This document shows positions 16,534 to 26,041 of a stretch of DNA of 55,324 bases, in pieces. Location: assembly GCA_031278655.1 (NCBI GenBank), contig JAITJZ010000114.1:1-55324 (forward strand). The letters are read 5' to 3'. The first letter of the stretch is position 1. Each line of letters begins with the position of its first letter. Source of the DNA: Bifidobacteriaceae bacterium (GTDB taxonomy: Bacteria; Actinomycetota; Actinomycetes; Actinomycetales; WQXJ01). The translations under genes and the position numbers were made by a program. The notes beneath the pieces were generated by a model that was not told the DNA's origin, ran no database searches, and saw only the letters and a program-made list of their open reading frames with translations.

Positions 16534-17331
16534 ATGACTGTGCCACTGGCCGATTGGTCGGCAGCGTTCGGCGATGGCGACGAGCCCTCTTTGGCTGAAA
16601 CGACGCTCGGCCGCTTGCGGCCTGAACAACTCCAATATTTGTTCGATCTGTGGGGTGGTCCGCCGCAGCCGCCCAGCGCGGTGACGGTCGCGGCTGTGTC
16701 GCCGGCGACGCTGCCGTACTCATGGCTGGTGGAGACGATTGGGCCGCGCGGGTTGAAGCTGACCGACGCCGGCTACCTGCCGACCGCGGTGGTCAGGCGA
16801 GCTTACGACGAGTTGGGCTGGACCGCGCAGCACGCTGTCTCGAACTACCGGGAGTCCCAACGGGTCAGGATCACGGCCCTCAGGGCCGCCGCCGGACGGC
16901 TCAAGCTGGTCGAAGTCGACGGGCCGCGTTTGCGGGTCACAGCCGAGGCCCGCGCCGCCGCCGGCGATCCGCTGGCGATGTGGGAGCTGCTGGTCGCGCG
17001 CGTGCCCGGCGGTTGGACCAGCAAGATCGAGCGCGATGTGACCGTGTTGCTGCTGGCCGGCGCGGCCGTTGGCGCCGGTCACCGCCGCGACCTGGTCAGA
17101 GACGCGGCGGTCTGGGCGGTCGAGGCGATCGGCTGGCGTTCGTCCAGGTCAGGGGCGGTCCCTTCGGCCCGCCAGGTGTCCGGCTGGGGCCGCCACATCA
17201 AGGATGTGCTGCATTCGATGGACGCCCTGACGTGGCGCGGCTGGCACGACCCGGAAGACATCAAACCGCACGGCGCCCTGTTCGCCCGGGCGGTGCTGGC
17301 GCTCCCCGCCAGCCAATGCGGCGCGATCTAG
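16534..17331 (+). CDS. Conserved hypothetical actinobacterial protein
   Basis: A 265-residue soluble protein. I do not recognise a catalytic domain. The stretch LKLTDAGYLPTAVVRRAYDEL resembles the L-T-x-x-G-x-L pattern found in many actinobacterial hypothetical proteins with paired helical repeats, sometimes attached to pRiA4b ORF-3-like domains. A later block (GWGRHIKDVLHSMDALTWRGWHDPEDIKPHGALFARAVLAL) looks like a small alpha/beta or winged-helix element. Codon use matches the neighbours. It faces the NUDIX/phosphatase gene across a GC-rich repeat. The start ATG lacks a strong ribosome site and may be leaderless. Confidence 0.55.
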   Translation: MTVPLADWSAAFGDGDEPSLAETTLGRLRPEQLQYLFDLWGGPPQPPSAVTVAAVSPATLPYSWLVETIGPRGLKLTDAGYLPTAVVRRAYDELGWTAQHAVSNYRESQRVRITALRAAAGRLKLVEVDGPRLRVTAEARAAAGDPLAMWELLVARVPGGWTSKIERDVTVLLLAGAAVGAGHRRDLVRDAAVWAVEAIGWRSSRSGAVPSARQVSGWGRHIKDVLHSMDALTWRGWHDPEDIKPHGALFARAVLALPASQCGAI

Positions 17332-17385
17332 CGCGCGACCAGTCAAGGCCCAGCCGCCAACGGCCCCGAGACGCCGAGGCTCCGT

Positions 17386-17417
17386 GGCGCCGCGGCGCCG
17401 TGGCGCCGTGGCGCCGC
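17386..17417. repeat. 8-bp tandem repeat, possible bidirectional terminator
   Basis: Four units of GGCGCCG(C/T) run head to tail in the 93-base gap between converging genes. Each unit contains the palindrome GGCGCC, so the transcript can fold into several alternative GC hairpins. Termination is inferred only from position. Confidence 0.55.
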
Positions 17418-17424
17418 GGCGGGC

Positions 17425-18447
17425 TCAGCGGTGGCGGTAGAGCAGCGGGGGGCGGACGCGGTCGAGGGCGACGACGCGGACCTTGCCGCCGCGGGTGCGG
17501 ATGGTGTGGGCGATGGCGGCCTCGCCGGTGGCGAGCGGGCCGGTGGCCAGCGCGCGGTGGACCTTGGCCGCCGCCCGCTCCGCCACCACGCTCAGAAGCA
17601 GCGGCAAGACCGGGCGGTGCGAACAGATCACGACCGGCGGGCCGCCCTGCATGATGCGGCGCATCAGGCCGATCGAACGCTCCGGCTTGGTCTTGGCGGC
17701 CGCCTCGGTCAGCCAGCGGTTCGTGTTGACAGCCAGGCGGGCGCGGTCGGCGAACGACCGGACGGTGGTGCGGCAGCGGGTCCAAGGTGAGGAAATGACG
17801 CGGCGGACGCCGAGGGCGGCCAGCATGGGCGCGGCGCCGCGGGCGCGGGCCCGGCCCTCGGCGGTGAGCGGACGCAGACCGTCCAATTTGGTCCACTTGG
17901 TCCTGTCGGCGGCCTGGGCGTGGCGGATCACCACCACCGGGCGGGTGTCGAGCCGACCGGACTCGAAGTGGCGCATCAACTTCAGCAGCGGCACGCGGTC
18001 CGTGGCCCGGGTCAGGCGGCGCAAGGCCTGATCGGCGGGCAGCCAGCGGGTGCGGTCAACTTCCTCCCGCGAAGCCGCAGCGTAAGCCGGGCGGGCGCAG
18101 ACGGCCGGGTTGTCGGCATCGGCGGCCAAACGGGCGGCCCAGTAGTAGACGGTCTTGACGGTGCCGTTGGCGAGCGGATACGTGACCTTTGGCAGCGGCC
18201 GGCCGATCACCACCTGGCGGCCGGTCTCCTCCAGAACCTCGCGCCAAGCGCAGGTGATCAGATCCTCGCCGGCCTCGAGTTTGCCCTTCGGCCAAGACCA
18301 GTCGTCGTAGCGGGGTCGGTGCACCAACAAGACCTCAAGCTGGCCGTTCTCGAGGCGCCACACCAGCGCCCCGGCCGCGTCCAACCCCGTTGTGGCCGGT
18401 CTGGTCCCCCCGAGTGACGGTTTGGCCTTGTGGAGCGTGATCGTCAA
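17425..18447 (-). CDS. NUDIX hydrolase fused to histidine phosphatase (MutT1-like)
   Basis: A 340-residue fusion. The N-terminal NUDIX box is [22 protein letters not shown], matching G-x5-E-x7-R-E-x2-E-E-x-G. The C-terminal half is a phosphoglycerate-mutase-like histidine phosphatase beginning [12 protein letters not shown] (the RH motif) with [11 protein letters not shown] and a later SHRPV. The same architecture is seen in mycobacterial MutT1, which hydrolyses 8-oxo-GTP/dGTP and diadenosine polyphosphates. The TTG at 18447 overlaps the stop of the polyphosphate kinase gene (TTGA), so it is co-translated with it. Pairing of a NUDIX phosphatase with Ppk is common in actinobacteria. Confidence 0.85.
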   Translation of the reverse strand: MTITLHKAKPSLGGTRPATTGLDAAGALVWRLENGQLEVLLVHRPRYDDWSWPKGKLEAGEDLITCAWREVLEETGRQVVIGRPLPKVTYPLANGTVKTVYYWAARLAADADNPAVCARPAYAAASREEVDRTRWLPADQALRRLTRATDRVPLLKLMRHFESGRLDTRPVVVIRHAQAADRTKWTKLDGLRPLTAEGRARARGAAPMLAALGVRRVISSPWTRCRTTVRSFADRARLAVNTNRWLTEAAAKTKPERSIGLMRRIMQGGPPVVICSHRPVLPLLLSVVAERAAAKVHRALATGPLATGEAAIAHTIRTRGGKVRVVALDRVRPPLLYRHR

Positions 18448-20564
18448 CGGACTCGGGCTCCCGACCGGCGTTGGCGGGCCATGAAGGCGTTCTGGATGTC
18501 TTCGAGCGGTTCGCCTGCGGCGTTCCAGCGGTGAGCCTCCCAAACGCCGTCCGGGCGCAGGTCCCAGGCGGCTGTGGCCGGGCTCATCGACAGCCGCAGC
18601 ATGTCGAGCAGCTCGGTGATGTGCTCCGGGTTCTTGAGGTTGACCAGGGCCTCGACGCGGCGGTCAAGGTTGCGGTGCATCAGGTCCGAGGAACCGATCA
18701 GAACGTCCGGCTCGCCGCCGCCGGCGAAGGCGTAGACCCTGGCGTGTTCCAGGAAGCGGCCAAGGATCGACCGGACCTTGATGTTCTCCGACAGCCCGGG
18801 TTCGCCCGGGCGCACGGCGCAGATGCCGCGCACCACCAACTCGACCGGCACGCCGGCGCTCGACGCCTTGTACAGGGCGTCGATGGTCGCCTCATCCACC
18901 ACCGAGTTGACTTTGATCCTGACCCAGGCCTCCAAGCCCTGACGGTGATTGTCGATCTCGCGCTCAATGCGTTCGATCAGGCCGGAACGGATCGAGGTCG
19001 GCGCCACCAACAAACGCTGGAAGGTCGAGGCGGGCGCGTAGCCCGAAAGCTGGTTGAACAGCCGGGTCACGTCCTGGCCGACCTCCGGGTCGGCCGTCAA
19101 CAGCCCCAGGTCCTCATAGAGCCGGGCGGTCTTCGGGTTGTAGTTGCCGGTGCCGACATGGCAGTAGCGCCTCAGGCCCCCGGTCTCCGACCTGACCACC
19201 AGCATCAGTTTGCAGTGAGTCTTCAGGCCGACCACCCCGTAGACCACATGGACCCCGGCCTCCTCGAGTTTGCGGGCCCAGGTGATGTTGGCCTCCTCGT
19301 CGAAGCGGGCCTTGAGTTCCACCAGCGCCAGGACCTGCTTGCCAGCCTGGGCGGCGTCGATCAAGGAATCCACAATCGGCGAGTCGCCGGAGGTCCGGTA
19401 CAGGGTCTGTTTGATGGTCAGCACGTCTGGGTCGGCCGCGGCTTGGGCGAGGAAAGTCTGCACCGAGGTTGAGAACGAGTCGTAAGGGTGGTGCAGCAAC
19501 AGGTCGTGGGTTCTGATGGCGGCGAAGATGTCGGTCGGCTCGGCGCTTTCGACTTCCGCCAGGTTCGGGTGGGTGGTCGGGACGAACGGCGGGTAGAGCA
19601 GGTCCGGCCGGTCGAGGTCGGCGATGGTGTTCAAGCCCCGGTAGTCGAGCGGCTCGGGCAACTCGAAGACCTCTTTGTCGGTGATCTGCAACCCCCGGAT
19701 CAACAGCCTGCGCGCTTGGTCGGAGATGCCGGCGGCGACCTCCAGGCGGATCGGCGGGCCAAACCGGCGGCGCAGCAACTCGCGCTCCATCGCCTTGAGG
19801 AGGTTCTCGGCATCGTCCTCCTCGACTTCGACGTCCTCGTTGCGGGTGACCCGGAAGGTGTGAACGCCCGTTATCTCCATGCCGGGGAACAGTTCGGTCA
19901 GGTGGTTCGCCACCACGTCTTCGATGGGGACGAACGATGTCGGCCCTTTGGCCAGGTCGGCGACGGCGGGTTGGCGGGGCTTGCCCTTGGAGTCGACCGC
20001 CACGAAGCGGGGCAGGGTCTCCGGGATCTTGACCCTGGCGAAATGGGTCTTGCTCTTGTCATCCGTCAAGATGACCGCCAGGTTCAGCGACAGGCCGGAG
20101 ATGTAGGGGAACGGGTGCGCCGGATCGACCGCGAGGGGCGTCAGCACGGGGTAAATCTGCTTCCGGAAGAACTTGCCCAGCCGGTCATGCTCATGTTCCT
20201 CGAGTTGGTCCCAGCGCACCAGCGTGATGCCCTCGGCGGCGAGAGCCGGCTGGATGCGCTGCTCAAAGCACTCGACCTGGCGGTCCACAAGTTCGTGGGT
20301 CCGGGCTTGGATGGCGTCCATCAACTGCCGGGGCGTCAGCCCCGATGCCGCCACCACGGCCAGGCCCGCGTCCATCCGGCGCTGCAGCCCTGCCACCCGG
20401 ACCATGAAGAACTCGTCCAGGTTGGAGCTGAAGATCGACAGGAACCGGACCCGTTCAAGCAACGGCAGGTCGGCGTCTTCGGCGAGTTCAAGGACCCGCT
20501 GGTTGAACGCCAACCAACTCAGTTCCCTGTCGCCGTAGCGATCGGAAGGCAGTGGGCTGTCCAT
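18444..20564 (-). CDS. ppk: Polyphosphate kinase
   Basis: A 706-residue Ppk1 enzyme that makes inorganic polyphosphate reversibly from ATP. The N-terminal domain begins [19 protein letters not shown] and includes [15 protein letters not shown]. The catalytic core contains [18 protein letters not shown], the arginine/lysine segment [14 protein letters not shown], and [21 protein letters not shown], where the histidine is the phosphorylated residue. Length is normal. The ATG at 20564 has GGAAAG eight bases upstream; a TTG six codons earlier is possible. It lies 23 bases after disA and overlaps the NUDIX/phosphatase gene, so the three probably form one transcript. Confidence 0.95.
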   Translation of the reverse strand: MDSPLPSDRYGDRELSWLAFNQRVLELAEDADLPLLERVRFLSIFSSNLDEFFMVRVAGLQRRMDAGLAVVAASGLTPRQLMDAIQARTHELVDRQVECFEQRIQPALAAEGITLVRWDQLEEHEHDRLGKFFRKQIYPVLTPLAVDPAHPFPYISGLSLNLAVILTDDKSKTHFARVKIPETLPRFVAVDSKGKPRQPAVADLAKGPTSFVPIEDVVANHLTELFPGMEITGVHTFRVTRNEDVEVEEDDAENLLKAMERELLRRRFGPPIRLEVAAGISDQARRLLIRGLQITDKEVFELPEPLDYRGLNTIADLDRPDLLYPPFVPTTHPNLAEVESAEPTDIFAAIRTHDLLLHHPYDSFSTSVQTFLAQAAADPDVLTIKQTLYRTSGDSPIVDSLIDAAQAGKQVLALVELKARFDEEANITWARKLEEAGVHVVYGVVGLKTHCKLMLVVRSETGGLRRYCHVGTGNYNPKTARLYEDLGLLTADPEVGQDVTRLFNQLSGYAPASTFQRLLVAPTSIRSGLIERIEREIDNHRQGLEAWVRIKVNSVVDEATIDALYKASSAGVPVELVVRGICAVRPGEPGLSENIKVRSILGRFLEHARVYAFAGGGEPDVLIGSSDLMHRNLDRRVEALVNLKNPEHITELLDMLRLSMSPATAAWDLRPDGVWEAHRWNAAGEPLEDIQNAFMARQRRSGARVR

Positions 20565-20587
20565 GAGTTGATCTTTCCACAACGGCG

Positions 20588-21913
20588 CTAGACGAATCTC
20601 TCAAGGGTCGCGGTTTCAGCTATCCGTGAGAGGCCTTCGCGGATCGAGCGCGCCCGCTGACGGTCGAGTCCGGGCACAGTTGTCAGGTCGGTCAGCCCGG
20701 CGCCCAAGATGGCTTGCAGCGTCCCGAAGCGGGTGATGATCCTCTCAGCGGTCGCCCGGCCCAGGCCCGGGACCTTCGCCAGCAGCCGGCCGCCGCGAGG
20801 GCTGAGCCGCGCGTCGACCCCGGCGGGGCCGTCGATCAGCCCCAGGGCGCGGCTGACCTGCTCCGGGTCGATCAGGGCGCTGGCCGGCAAGGCGGCGAGC
20901 GCGCCGAGGGCGGCGGCCACGTCCTGATCAGTGGGCAAGCCCCCGTCTGCGGGCGCGCCCTGGTCCCCGGCCGCGCCTTGATTCGCGGCGACGCCCTGGC
21001 CCGCGGGGGCGCCCTGGCCTGCGGCGGCGCCCTGGCCTGCGGGGGAACTCTGGCCTGCGGCGACGCCTTGGTCTGGGGCGGGGGCCGCGTAGTCCTCCAC
21101 CAGCAGGCGGCGTTCTTGGTCCACCCCGCTGATGGCCTGGTCGAACTGCATTGACAGCAACCGCCCGGCCGTCCCCAACTCGACCAGGAAACCGGCCACT
21201 TCCTCGCCGATGCGCCAGACCATCTCCTGACGGCCGACCACCTCAGCCACCTCGCGGGCCGTGACCTGGTCCTCAACCTCAAGGGCGGTCAGATTGGCGG
21301 CGACTTCTTCGAGGCGCGCGCGGTAGCGCTCCAACGTCACCAGCGCCTGGCTGGCGCGGGCGGCCAATTCCTCCGGGTCGAGGAGCACATGGCGGACGCC
21401 GTGCACGTACAGGGCGGCGATGTTCATCGACTGCGACACGGATATGACCGGGAACCCGGTTTGTTTCGACACCCGTTCCGCCGTCCGATGCCGTGTGCCG
21501 GACTCGCTGGTCGGGATGGCCGGATCGGGCAACAGTTGGACGGCGGCGCGCACAATCCGCCCGCGCTGGAAGTCCAACACCACGGCGCCGTCCATCTTCG
21601 ACAATTCCCGGAGCCGGGTGGCGGAGAAAGGAACATCGAGTTCGAATCCGCCGGAGCAGATTGAATCCACCACCGGGTCGAAGCCAAGCACAATCAGGCC
21701 GCCGGTCCGTCCGCGCGCGATCCGCTCGAGCGCGTCGCGCATCTCGGTTCCGGGCGCGACGGCCTCAAGCGTCGAACGCAGCAAGTCCGCGGTCGAGCTG
21801 GCTGGCCCGGGCGGGCTGGCTGGCCCGGCCGGGCTGGCCGGACTCGAAGCGGCTTCGGGTTGGACGGCCGGGGATGCTTGGAGGCTCGGAGGTGGGCAGG
21901 CTGAATCTGACAC
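20588..21913 (-). CDS. disA: DisA, diadenylate cyclase / DNA integrity scanning protein
   Basis: A 441-residue protein that makes c-di-AMP and scans DNA for damage. The DAC domain has the DGA motif at residues 108-110 and RHR at 141-143 ([10 protein letters not shown]). A helical linker and a C-terminal helix-hairpin-helix domain follow ([30 protein letters not shown]). It is about 80 residues longer than usual DisA. A Pro/Ala/Ser-rich extension occupies residues 1-42, and an Ala/Gly/Gln repeat sits between linker and HhH domain, encoded by the tandem repeat at 20951-21076. GTG start with GGGAG upstream. It follows radA by 43 bases; DisA and RadA interact functionally in Bacillus. Confidence 0.95.
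   Translation of the reverse strand: MSDSACPPPSLQASPAVQPEAASSPASPAGPASPPGPASSTADLLRSTLEAVAPGTEMRDALERIARGRTGGLIVLGFDPVVDSICSGGFELDVPFSATRLRELSKMDGAVVLDFQRGRIVRAAVQLLPDPAIPTSESGTRHRTAERVSKQTGFPVISVSQSMNIAALYVHGVRHVLLDPEELAARASQALVTLERYRARLEEVAANLTALEVEDQVTAREVAEVVGRQEMVWRIGEEVAGFLVELGTAGRLLSMQFDQAISGVDQERRLLVEDYAAPAPDQGVAAGQSSPAGQGAAAGQGAPAGQGVAANQGAAGDQGAPADGGLPTDQDVAAALGALAALPASALIDPEQVSRALGLIDGPAGVDARLSPRGGRLLAKVPGLGRATAERIITRFGTLQAILGAGLTDLTTVPGLDRQRARSIREGLSRIAETATLERFV
20951..21076 (-). repeat. 18-bp tandem repeat inside disA, seven units
   Basis: Seven consecutive 18-base units (best conserved GGCGCCCTGGCCTGCGG at 21005-21058) encode six-residue blocks such as A-G-Q-G-A-P on the minus strand. 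They expand the linker between the helical and DNA-binding domains of DisA. The length is a multiple of three, so slippage changes would stay in frame. Confidence 0.9.
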
Positions 21914-21956
21914 GGATGACTCCCGTAGGTTGGCGGCTGGCCGCCATTCTATCGGC

Positions 21957-23348
21957 CTACATGGGCATCACCGCCGTTGGAGTCAGGACCTGGAGCACAT
22001 CGCGGACCTGGGCGATCTCGATGATCTCCAGGTCACCGGCCGAACCGGCCAGCCGCGGCCCGCCGCCGGGCACTATGGCCCGGCTGAAACCGAGTCGGCG
22101 CGCTTCCTCCAGGCGCCGACCCAGCGCTTTGACCGGCCTGACCTGGCCGCCCAGGCCGGCTTCGCCGATCGCCACCAGGCCCGGGGGCACCACCAGCCCG
22201 CACTGAGCCGAAATCGCGGCCAAGATCACGGCTAAGTCGGCGGCGGGGTCTTGGCAGCGCACGCCGCCCACGGTGGCGACGTAAACATCACGGCTGGAGA
22301 GGTCGATCCCGCAGCGCGCCTCCGCCAAGGCGAGCAGCATGGCGGTTCGGGGCGATTCGAGGCCGGAGACGGTCCGCCTGGGCGTGGCGCCGATCGCCAT
22401 CACCGCCAGCGCTTGGATGCCCACGGCCAAGGGGCGCCGGCCTTCCATCATCACGCCGGTGGCCACCCCGGGCGTGGCCGGATCGCCGCCCGCCAAGAAC
22501 AGCCCGCTCGGGTCCACGACCTCGCGGATGCCTTCATCGGTCATCTCGAAGCAGCCGACCTCATCGGCCGAGCCGAAGCGGTTCTTGGCGCAGCGCAGCA
22601 GGCGCAGCGCCGAATGCCGGTCGCCTTCGAACATCGCCACCGCGTCGACCAGGTGCTCCAGCGTGCGCGGCCCGGCCACCAGCCCATCCTTGGTGACATG
22701 ACCGACCAGCAGACACGCCATCGACCCCTGTTTGGCGGCCGAGACCAGCGCGGCCGTGACCGCCCGCACGTGGGTGACCCCGCCCGGCGCGCTGTCCAGC
22801 TCGGTCGAACTGAGGGTTTGGATCGAGTCCACCACCAGCAGGTCCGGTTGTTCGGCGGCGACGATGGCGAGGGCTTGGCCGAGTTCGGTGACGGCGGCGA
22901 GTTTGACGCCTGGATGGTTGGCGCCGATCCGGGCCGCGCGGGACGCCACCTGGGCGATCGACTCCTCGCCCGTCAGATACACCACCCGCCGCCCGGTCCC
23001 GGCCACGCGCGCGGCCACGTCCGCCAGCAGCGTCGACTTGCCGACGCCTGGCTCGCCGCCGAGAAGAACCACCGAGCCGGGGACTATCCCGCCGCCGAGC
23101 ACACGGTCCAGTTCCCCGATGCCCGTTGGCCAAGGCCTGGCCCCTTCGGCCCGGACCTCGGTGATGGGTGTCAGCGCCGGCCGGGGCAGGCCGGCCGGCC
23201 CCACGTGGCCGGCCCCGAAGGCCGCCGCTTCCTCGACCGTCCCCCATTGGCCGCAGTTCGCGCAGCGACCGGTCCATTTTGGCGGCTCGGCCCCGCAGCC
23301 CGAGCATCGATAAGTGGTTCTGCTGGTCATGGACGGTTTTTTGGCCAT
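21957..23348 (-). CDS. radA: DNA repair protein RadA
   Basis: A 463-residue RadA (Sms), a branch-migration ATPase in recombination. A C4 zinc finger is formed by Cys15, Cys18, Cys29 and Cys32. The RecA-like ATPase has the Walker A motif GGEPGVGKST and the RadA-specific KNRFGSADEVG. The C-terminal third is the Lon-protease-like domain (RCGIDLSSRDVYVATVGGVR, then PADLAVILAAISA) lacking proteolytic function. Length is normal. It is the first gene of a probable leftward radA-disA-ppk-NUDIX transcript. Confidence 0.96.
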   Translation of the reverse strand: MAKKPSMTSRTTYRCSGCGAEPPKWTGRCANCGQWGTVEEAAAFGAGHVGPAGLPRPALTPITEVRAEGARPWPTGIGELDRVLGGGIVPGSVVLLGGEPGVGKSTLLADVAARVAGTGRRVVYLTGEESIAQVASRAARIGANHPGVKLAAVTELGQALAIVAAEQPDLLVVDSIQTLSSTELDSAPGGVTHVRAVTAALVSAAKQGSMACLLVGHVTKDGLVAGPRTLEHLVDAVAMFEGDRHSALRLLRCAKNRFGSADEVGCFEMTDEGIREVVDPSGLFLAGGDPATPGVATGVMMEGRRPLAVGIQALAVMAIGATPRRTVSGLESPRTAMLLALAEARCGIDLSSRDVYVATVGGVRCQDPAADLAVILAAISAQCGLVVPPGLVAIGEAGLGGQVRPVKALGRRLEEARRLGFSRAIVPGGGPRLAGSAGDLEIIEIAQVRDVLQVLTPTAVMPM

Positions 23349-23448
23349 GGCAAGAACCTAGTCCCGACCTCTGACAGTCACTTTGACAGTCACCTTGACG
23401 GCCAATCAGACCGCCGATCAGGCGGCTGGGGAGTCTTCGGGCGCGACC

Positions 23449-24102
23449 TTATGCGGCTGGGAGCACGAAGGAGAACTCGGCGGCGGGGATGACCTGATCG
23501 GTGCCAAGGACCTGCGCTTCCCTGCGCTCGACCTTGACGGTGTAAGGGGCCGTGCCGGTGCTGTCGATGATTATGAAGGCGACCCAGCCGGTTGTGGTCT
23601 CGCCGGCGGAGGCGTCCTCGACCAGGGGATATTCATCGGCGTAAGCCTCCTCCATCAGGATGGAGGCCGATTGGGCGGGAATGTCGTTGCCGTCGGTCCC
23701 GTACAGATTGAGGTCGTCGCCGAAGGCCATCTTCGAGTATTCGGTGTCGGCGTCGACGCTGAGTTCGACCTGCATCGCCAGGACTGTGGCGCCGTCGTAG
23801 ACACCCCATTTCTCGATGTCGAAATCTTCGGGGATAGGCAGCGACGGGATGTACGAGATGACCTTGTAGTGCTGCTTGAAGACGTCATCGGTCAAGACCT
23901 CGTCCACGGCGATCTCCTCGGTGCTCGCCGGCGGCGCCTGCTCGGTCTCCTCCGGCGTCGGCTCGGCGGAGGGCAGCGGGGTCGTTTGCTCAGGCTTGGG
24001 CGTGGGGCTGGCTGCGGGCTCCTCGGAGGAGCAGGCGACCAGTGAGGTTGCAAGGCAGGCGGTCAACACCAGAACGGACTTACGCATTGTGACTGTGGAC
24101 AT
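23449..24102 (-). CDS. Predicted secreted lipoprotein of unknown function
   Basis: A 217-residue protein. The signal peptide ends with LATSLVAC, a lipobox with Cys24. A Pro/Thr/Glu-rich linker of about 45 residues follows, then a globular beta-rich domain (KVISYIPSLPIPEDFDIEKWGVYDGATVLAMQVELSV ending FSFVLPAA). The layout resembles small actinobacterial lipoproteins with a DUF4352-like immunoglobulin fold, but I cannot assign a family with certainty. The ATG at 24102 has CAGGAGC upstream. It precedes radA in the same direction by 100 bases. Confidence 0.65.
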   Translation of the reverse strand: MSTVTMRKSVLVLTACLATSLVACSSEEPAASPTPKPEQTTPLPSAEPTPEETEQAPPASTEEIAVDEVLTDDVFKQHYKVISYIPSLPIPEDFDIEKWGVYDGATVLAMQVELSVDADTEYSKMAFGDDLNLYGTDGNDIPAQSASILMEEAYADEYPLVEDASAGETTTGWVAFIIIDSTGTAPYTVKVERREAQVLGTDQVIPAAEFSFVLPAA

Positions 24103-24384
24103 TTCAGCTCCTGGAGTTAGCGGATGGGCGGCCGGTAGCGGCCGCAGGGCCGGGCGCCTGGGCTAGCTCTCCGCAGCGCCCGCATCAAGCTACAAGTTAC
24201 ACCATGTCGCCAGACCAAGCCGCCAAGTCAGCCGGTCAAGCGGCTCCGGAGCGCGTTCACCGGTCAGTTGCCCGATGCCGTGCGGGGGCCCGCCGCGCAG
24301 TCGTCCGGCCCGCCGCGCAAGCGTCCGGGCACGCCAGGACATGTCGCGGGGCCGCCCGACGGGTCGGCGCGGTAAGTTGAACTG
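24103..24384. other. Divergent intergenic region
   Basis: A 282-base gap upstream of both the lipoprotein and the kinase gene. It carries one copy of the 10-mer (24272-24281) and should hold two promoters. I see no clear hexamer pair and no RNA gene. Just before the kinase ATG the sequence has no ribosome site, which suggests a leaderless transcript. Confidence 0.4.
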
Positions 24385-25941
24385 ATGCAGTCCATGACCC
24401 TGCCCATTGGCACCGAATTGGGCGGCTACGTGCTGTCCGGGGTGCTGGGGGCGGGCGCCTCGGGGACGGTTTACCGGGCGCGGGACGCGGACGGCTTGCC
24501 GGTCGCCCTGAAGCTGCTTCATCCCAGTTCGGCCGCGGACGCGGCCTCTCGGCGCCGCCTGCGGCGCGAAGTTCGAGCCCAACGGGCCATCCGCTCCCCG
24601 TTCGTGGCCCAAGTGGTCGACGCCGAATTGGACGGCGCCGAGGCGTTCATCGTGACCGAACTGGTCGAGGGCGTCTCGCTCGCGGGCGACATCGCCGTCA
24701 ACGGCCCCTGGGGTCCGGAAAGCCTCGCCGACCTGGCCCGCGAACTGGACCAGGCGCTCGCGGCCGTGCATGGGGCGGACGTCCTGCACCGCGACGTCAA
24801 ACCGTCGAACGTGGTGCTGGACCGCGACGGCCGCCCGGTCCTGATCGACTTCGGGATCGCCCAAGACTCCGGGGCCGGGCGCCTGACCGCCGCCGGGATG
24901 GTGGCCGGCACGCCCGGATTCGTGTCGCCAGAATTGCTGCGAGGGGCCGAGCCGAGCGTCGACTCCGACCGCTGGGCCACAGCGGCGCTGCTGCTCAACG
25001 CCGCCACCGGCCGCCAGCCGTACGGCACGGGCGCGGTCGAGGCGATCTTGGCCCGGGTCCTCGACGGGCTCCCGGACGTGGACGGCCTGCCAGAGCACGT
25101 CGCCGTCGCCTTCCAGCGCGCGTTGACCCCAGACGCGTCCCGCCGCCTCAGCTTGCTGGGCTTGGCCGAGGCCATCAGCCCCTGCACCGGCGGCGTGGAC
25201 AGTCCCACCGAGCAACTGTTGCCGCCGACCCGCGTGGCCCCCGTCGGCGACGCGGCCGAGTTGTGGACCGAGCCGGTCAGGCCGCCTTGGCGTGAGCCCC
25301 GCCGGGTCGATTACCGCACCTGGTTGCGGCACGCTCAGGCGCCGGCCGAGGACGTGTCGGCGCCGCCGGGCGCCAGGACGCAGTCTCCGCCCCCGCCCGC
25401 CGATGCCGTCGCCCCGATCCAGCCTTACCCGCCACCGCCGCCGCGCTCGGGTTTGTTGACGTTGGGGCTGTGGGCTTTCCTGGCGGCGACGGCCCTTTAC
25501 TGGCCGTGGGCGGCGGTGATCGTGGCCGGCGCCGGCTTGGTGGTGGCGCGCACCGTCTGGGTGGCGGCCGAGTCGCAGGCGGCGCGGCGCTGGCGGCGCG
25601 GGCCGCGCCCGTCCGACAGAACCCGCACGGTCCTGGGGCTGCCCTGGTACTTCCTGCGCGGGCTCGGCGGATCAATCCCGGCGTTGGCGCTGGCGGCGCT
25701 GGTCGGCGGCGGCGGGTACTGGCTGACTGTGAACCTGATCGAGATCGATTCCGGCCGTCCCCAGGCTGCCGCCATCTGCGTCGCTGTTGGGCTGATGGCG
25801 GCCTGGTGGGGGCCGTCGGCGCAGGAGACCCGCCACGGCCAGCGCCTGATCGCGCGCGGCCTGCTGTCCGCGCGGTGGGCGCGCGCCCTGGTCGCCGCCG
25901 CGACCCTGGGCGGCGCGGCCGCCATCATCCTGACGCGGTGA
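24385..25941 (+). CDS. Membrane-attached Ser/Thr protein kinase (PknB-like)
   Basis: A 518-residue Hanks-type kinase. The glycine loop is LGAGASGTVY, the ATP lysine Lys43 (VALKLL), the catalytic loop HRDVKPSN at residues 135-142, DFG at 155-157, and the activation segment ends GTPGFVSPE. All catalytic residues are present, so it should be active. After a Pro-rich linker (about residues 325-350) the C-terminus contains about four hydrophobic segments instead of the usual single helix plus PASTA or other sensor domain. This gives a polytopic membrane anchor. It converges with pcnA. Confidence 0.9.
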   Translation: MQSMTLPIGTELGGYVLSGVLGAGASGTVYRARDADGLPVALKLLHPSSAADAASRRRLRREVRAQRAIRSPFVAQVVDAELDGAEAFIVTELVEGVSLAGDIAVNGPWGPESLADLARELDQALAAVHGADVLHRDVKPSNVVLDRDGRPVLIDFGIAQDSGAGRLTAAGMVAGTPGFVSPELLRGAEPSVDSDRWATAALLLNAATGRQPYGTGAVEAILARVLDGLPDVDGLPEHVAVAFQRALTPDASRRLSLLGLAEAISPCTGGVDSPTEQLLPPTRVAPVGDAAELWTEPVRPPWREPRRVDYRTWLRHAQAPAEDVSAPPGARTQSPPPPADAVAPIQPYPPPPPRSGLLTLGLWAFLAATALYWPWAAVIVAGAGLVVARTVWVAAESQAARRWRRGPRPSDRTRTVLGLPWYFLRGLGGSIPALALAALVGGGGYWLTVNLIEIDSGRPQAAAICVAVGLMAAWWGPSAQETRHGQRLIARGLLSARWARALVAAATLGGAAAIILTR

Positions 25942-25946
25942 GGTCC

Positions 25947-25962
25947 GCCCGGCGGGCCGGGC
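25947..25962. terminator. Possible bidirectional terminator hairpin
   Basis: GCCCGG-CGGG-CCGGGC forms a six-pair GC stem with a four-base loop, six bases after the kinase stop in the gap between converging genes. No T-tract follows. Confidence 0.45.
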
Positions 25963-26041
25963 GCCGGCCGGGAAGACTGCGCGGCCGAGCGGGCAGCGCG
26001 GCCAACCGGGCGAGCGCGGCTCGGGGAACGGCATCGGGCAA

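Noticed and set aside
16302-16535. Small open frames on both strands over the 12-base tandem repeat
   Set aside because: Their sequence simply follows the repeat, and neither strand has a start with a ribosome site.
20951-21076. Regular repeats in disA as a CRISPR array
   Set aside because: Units are contiguous, 18 bases, without spacers, and lie in frame inside a gene.
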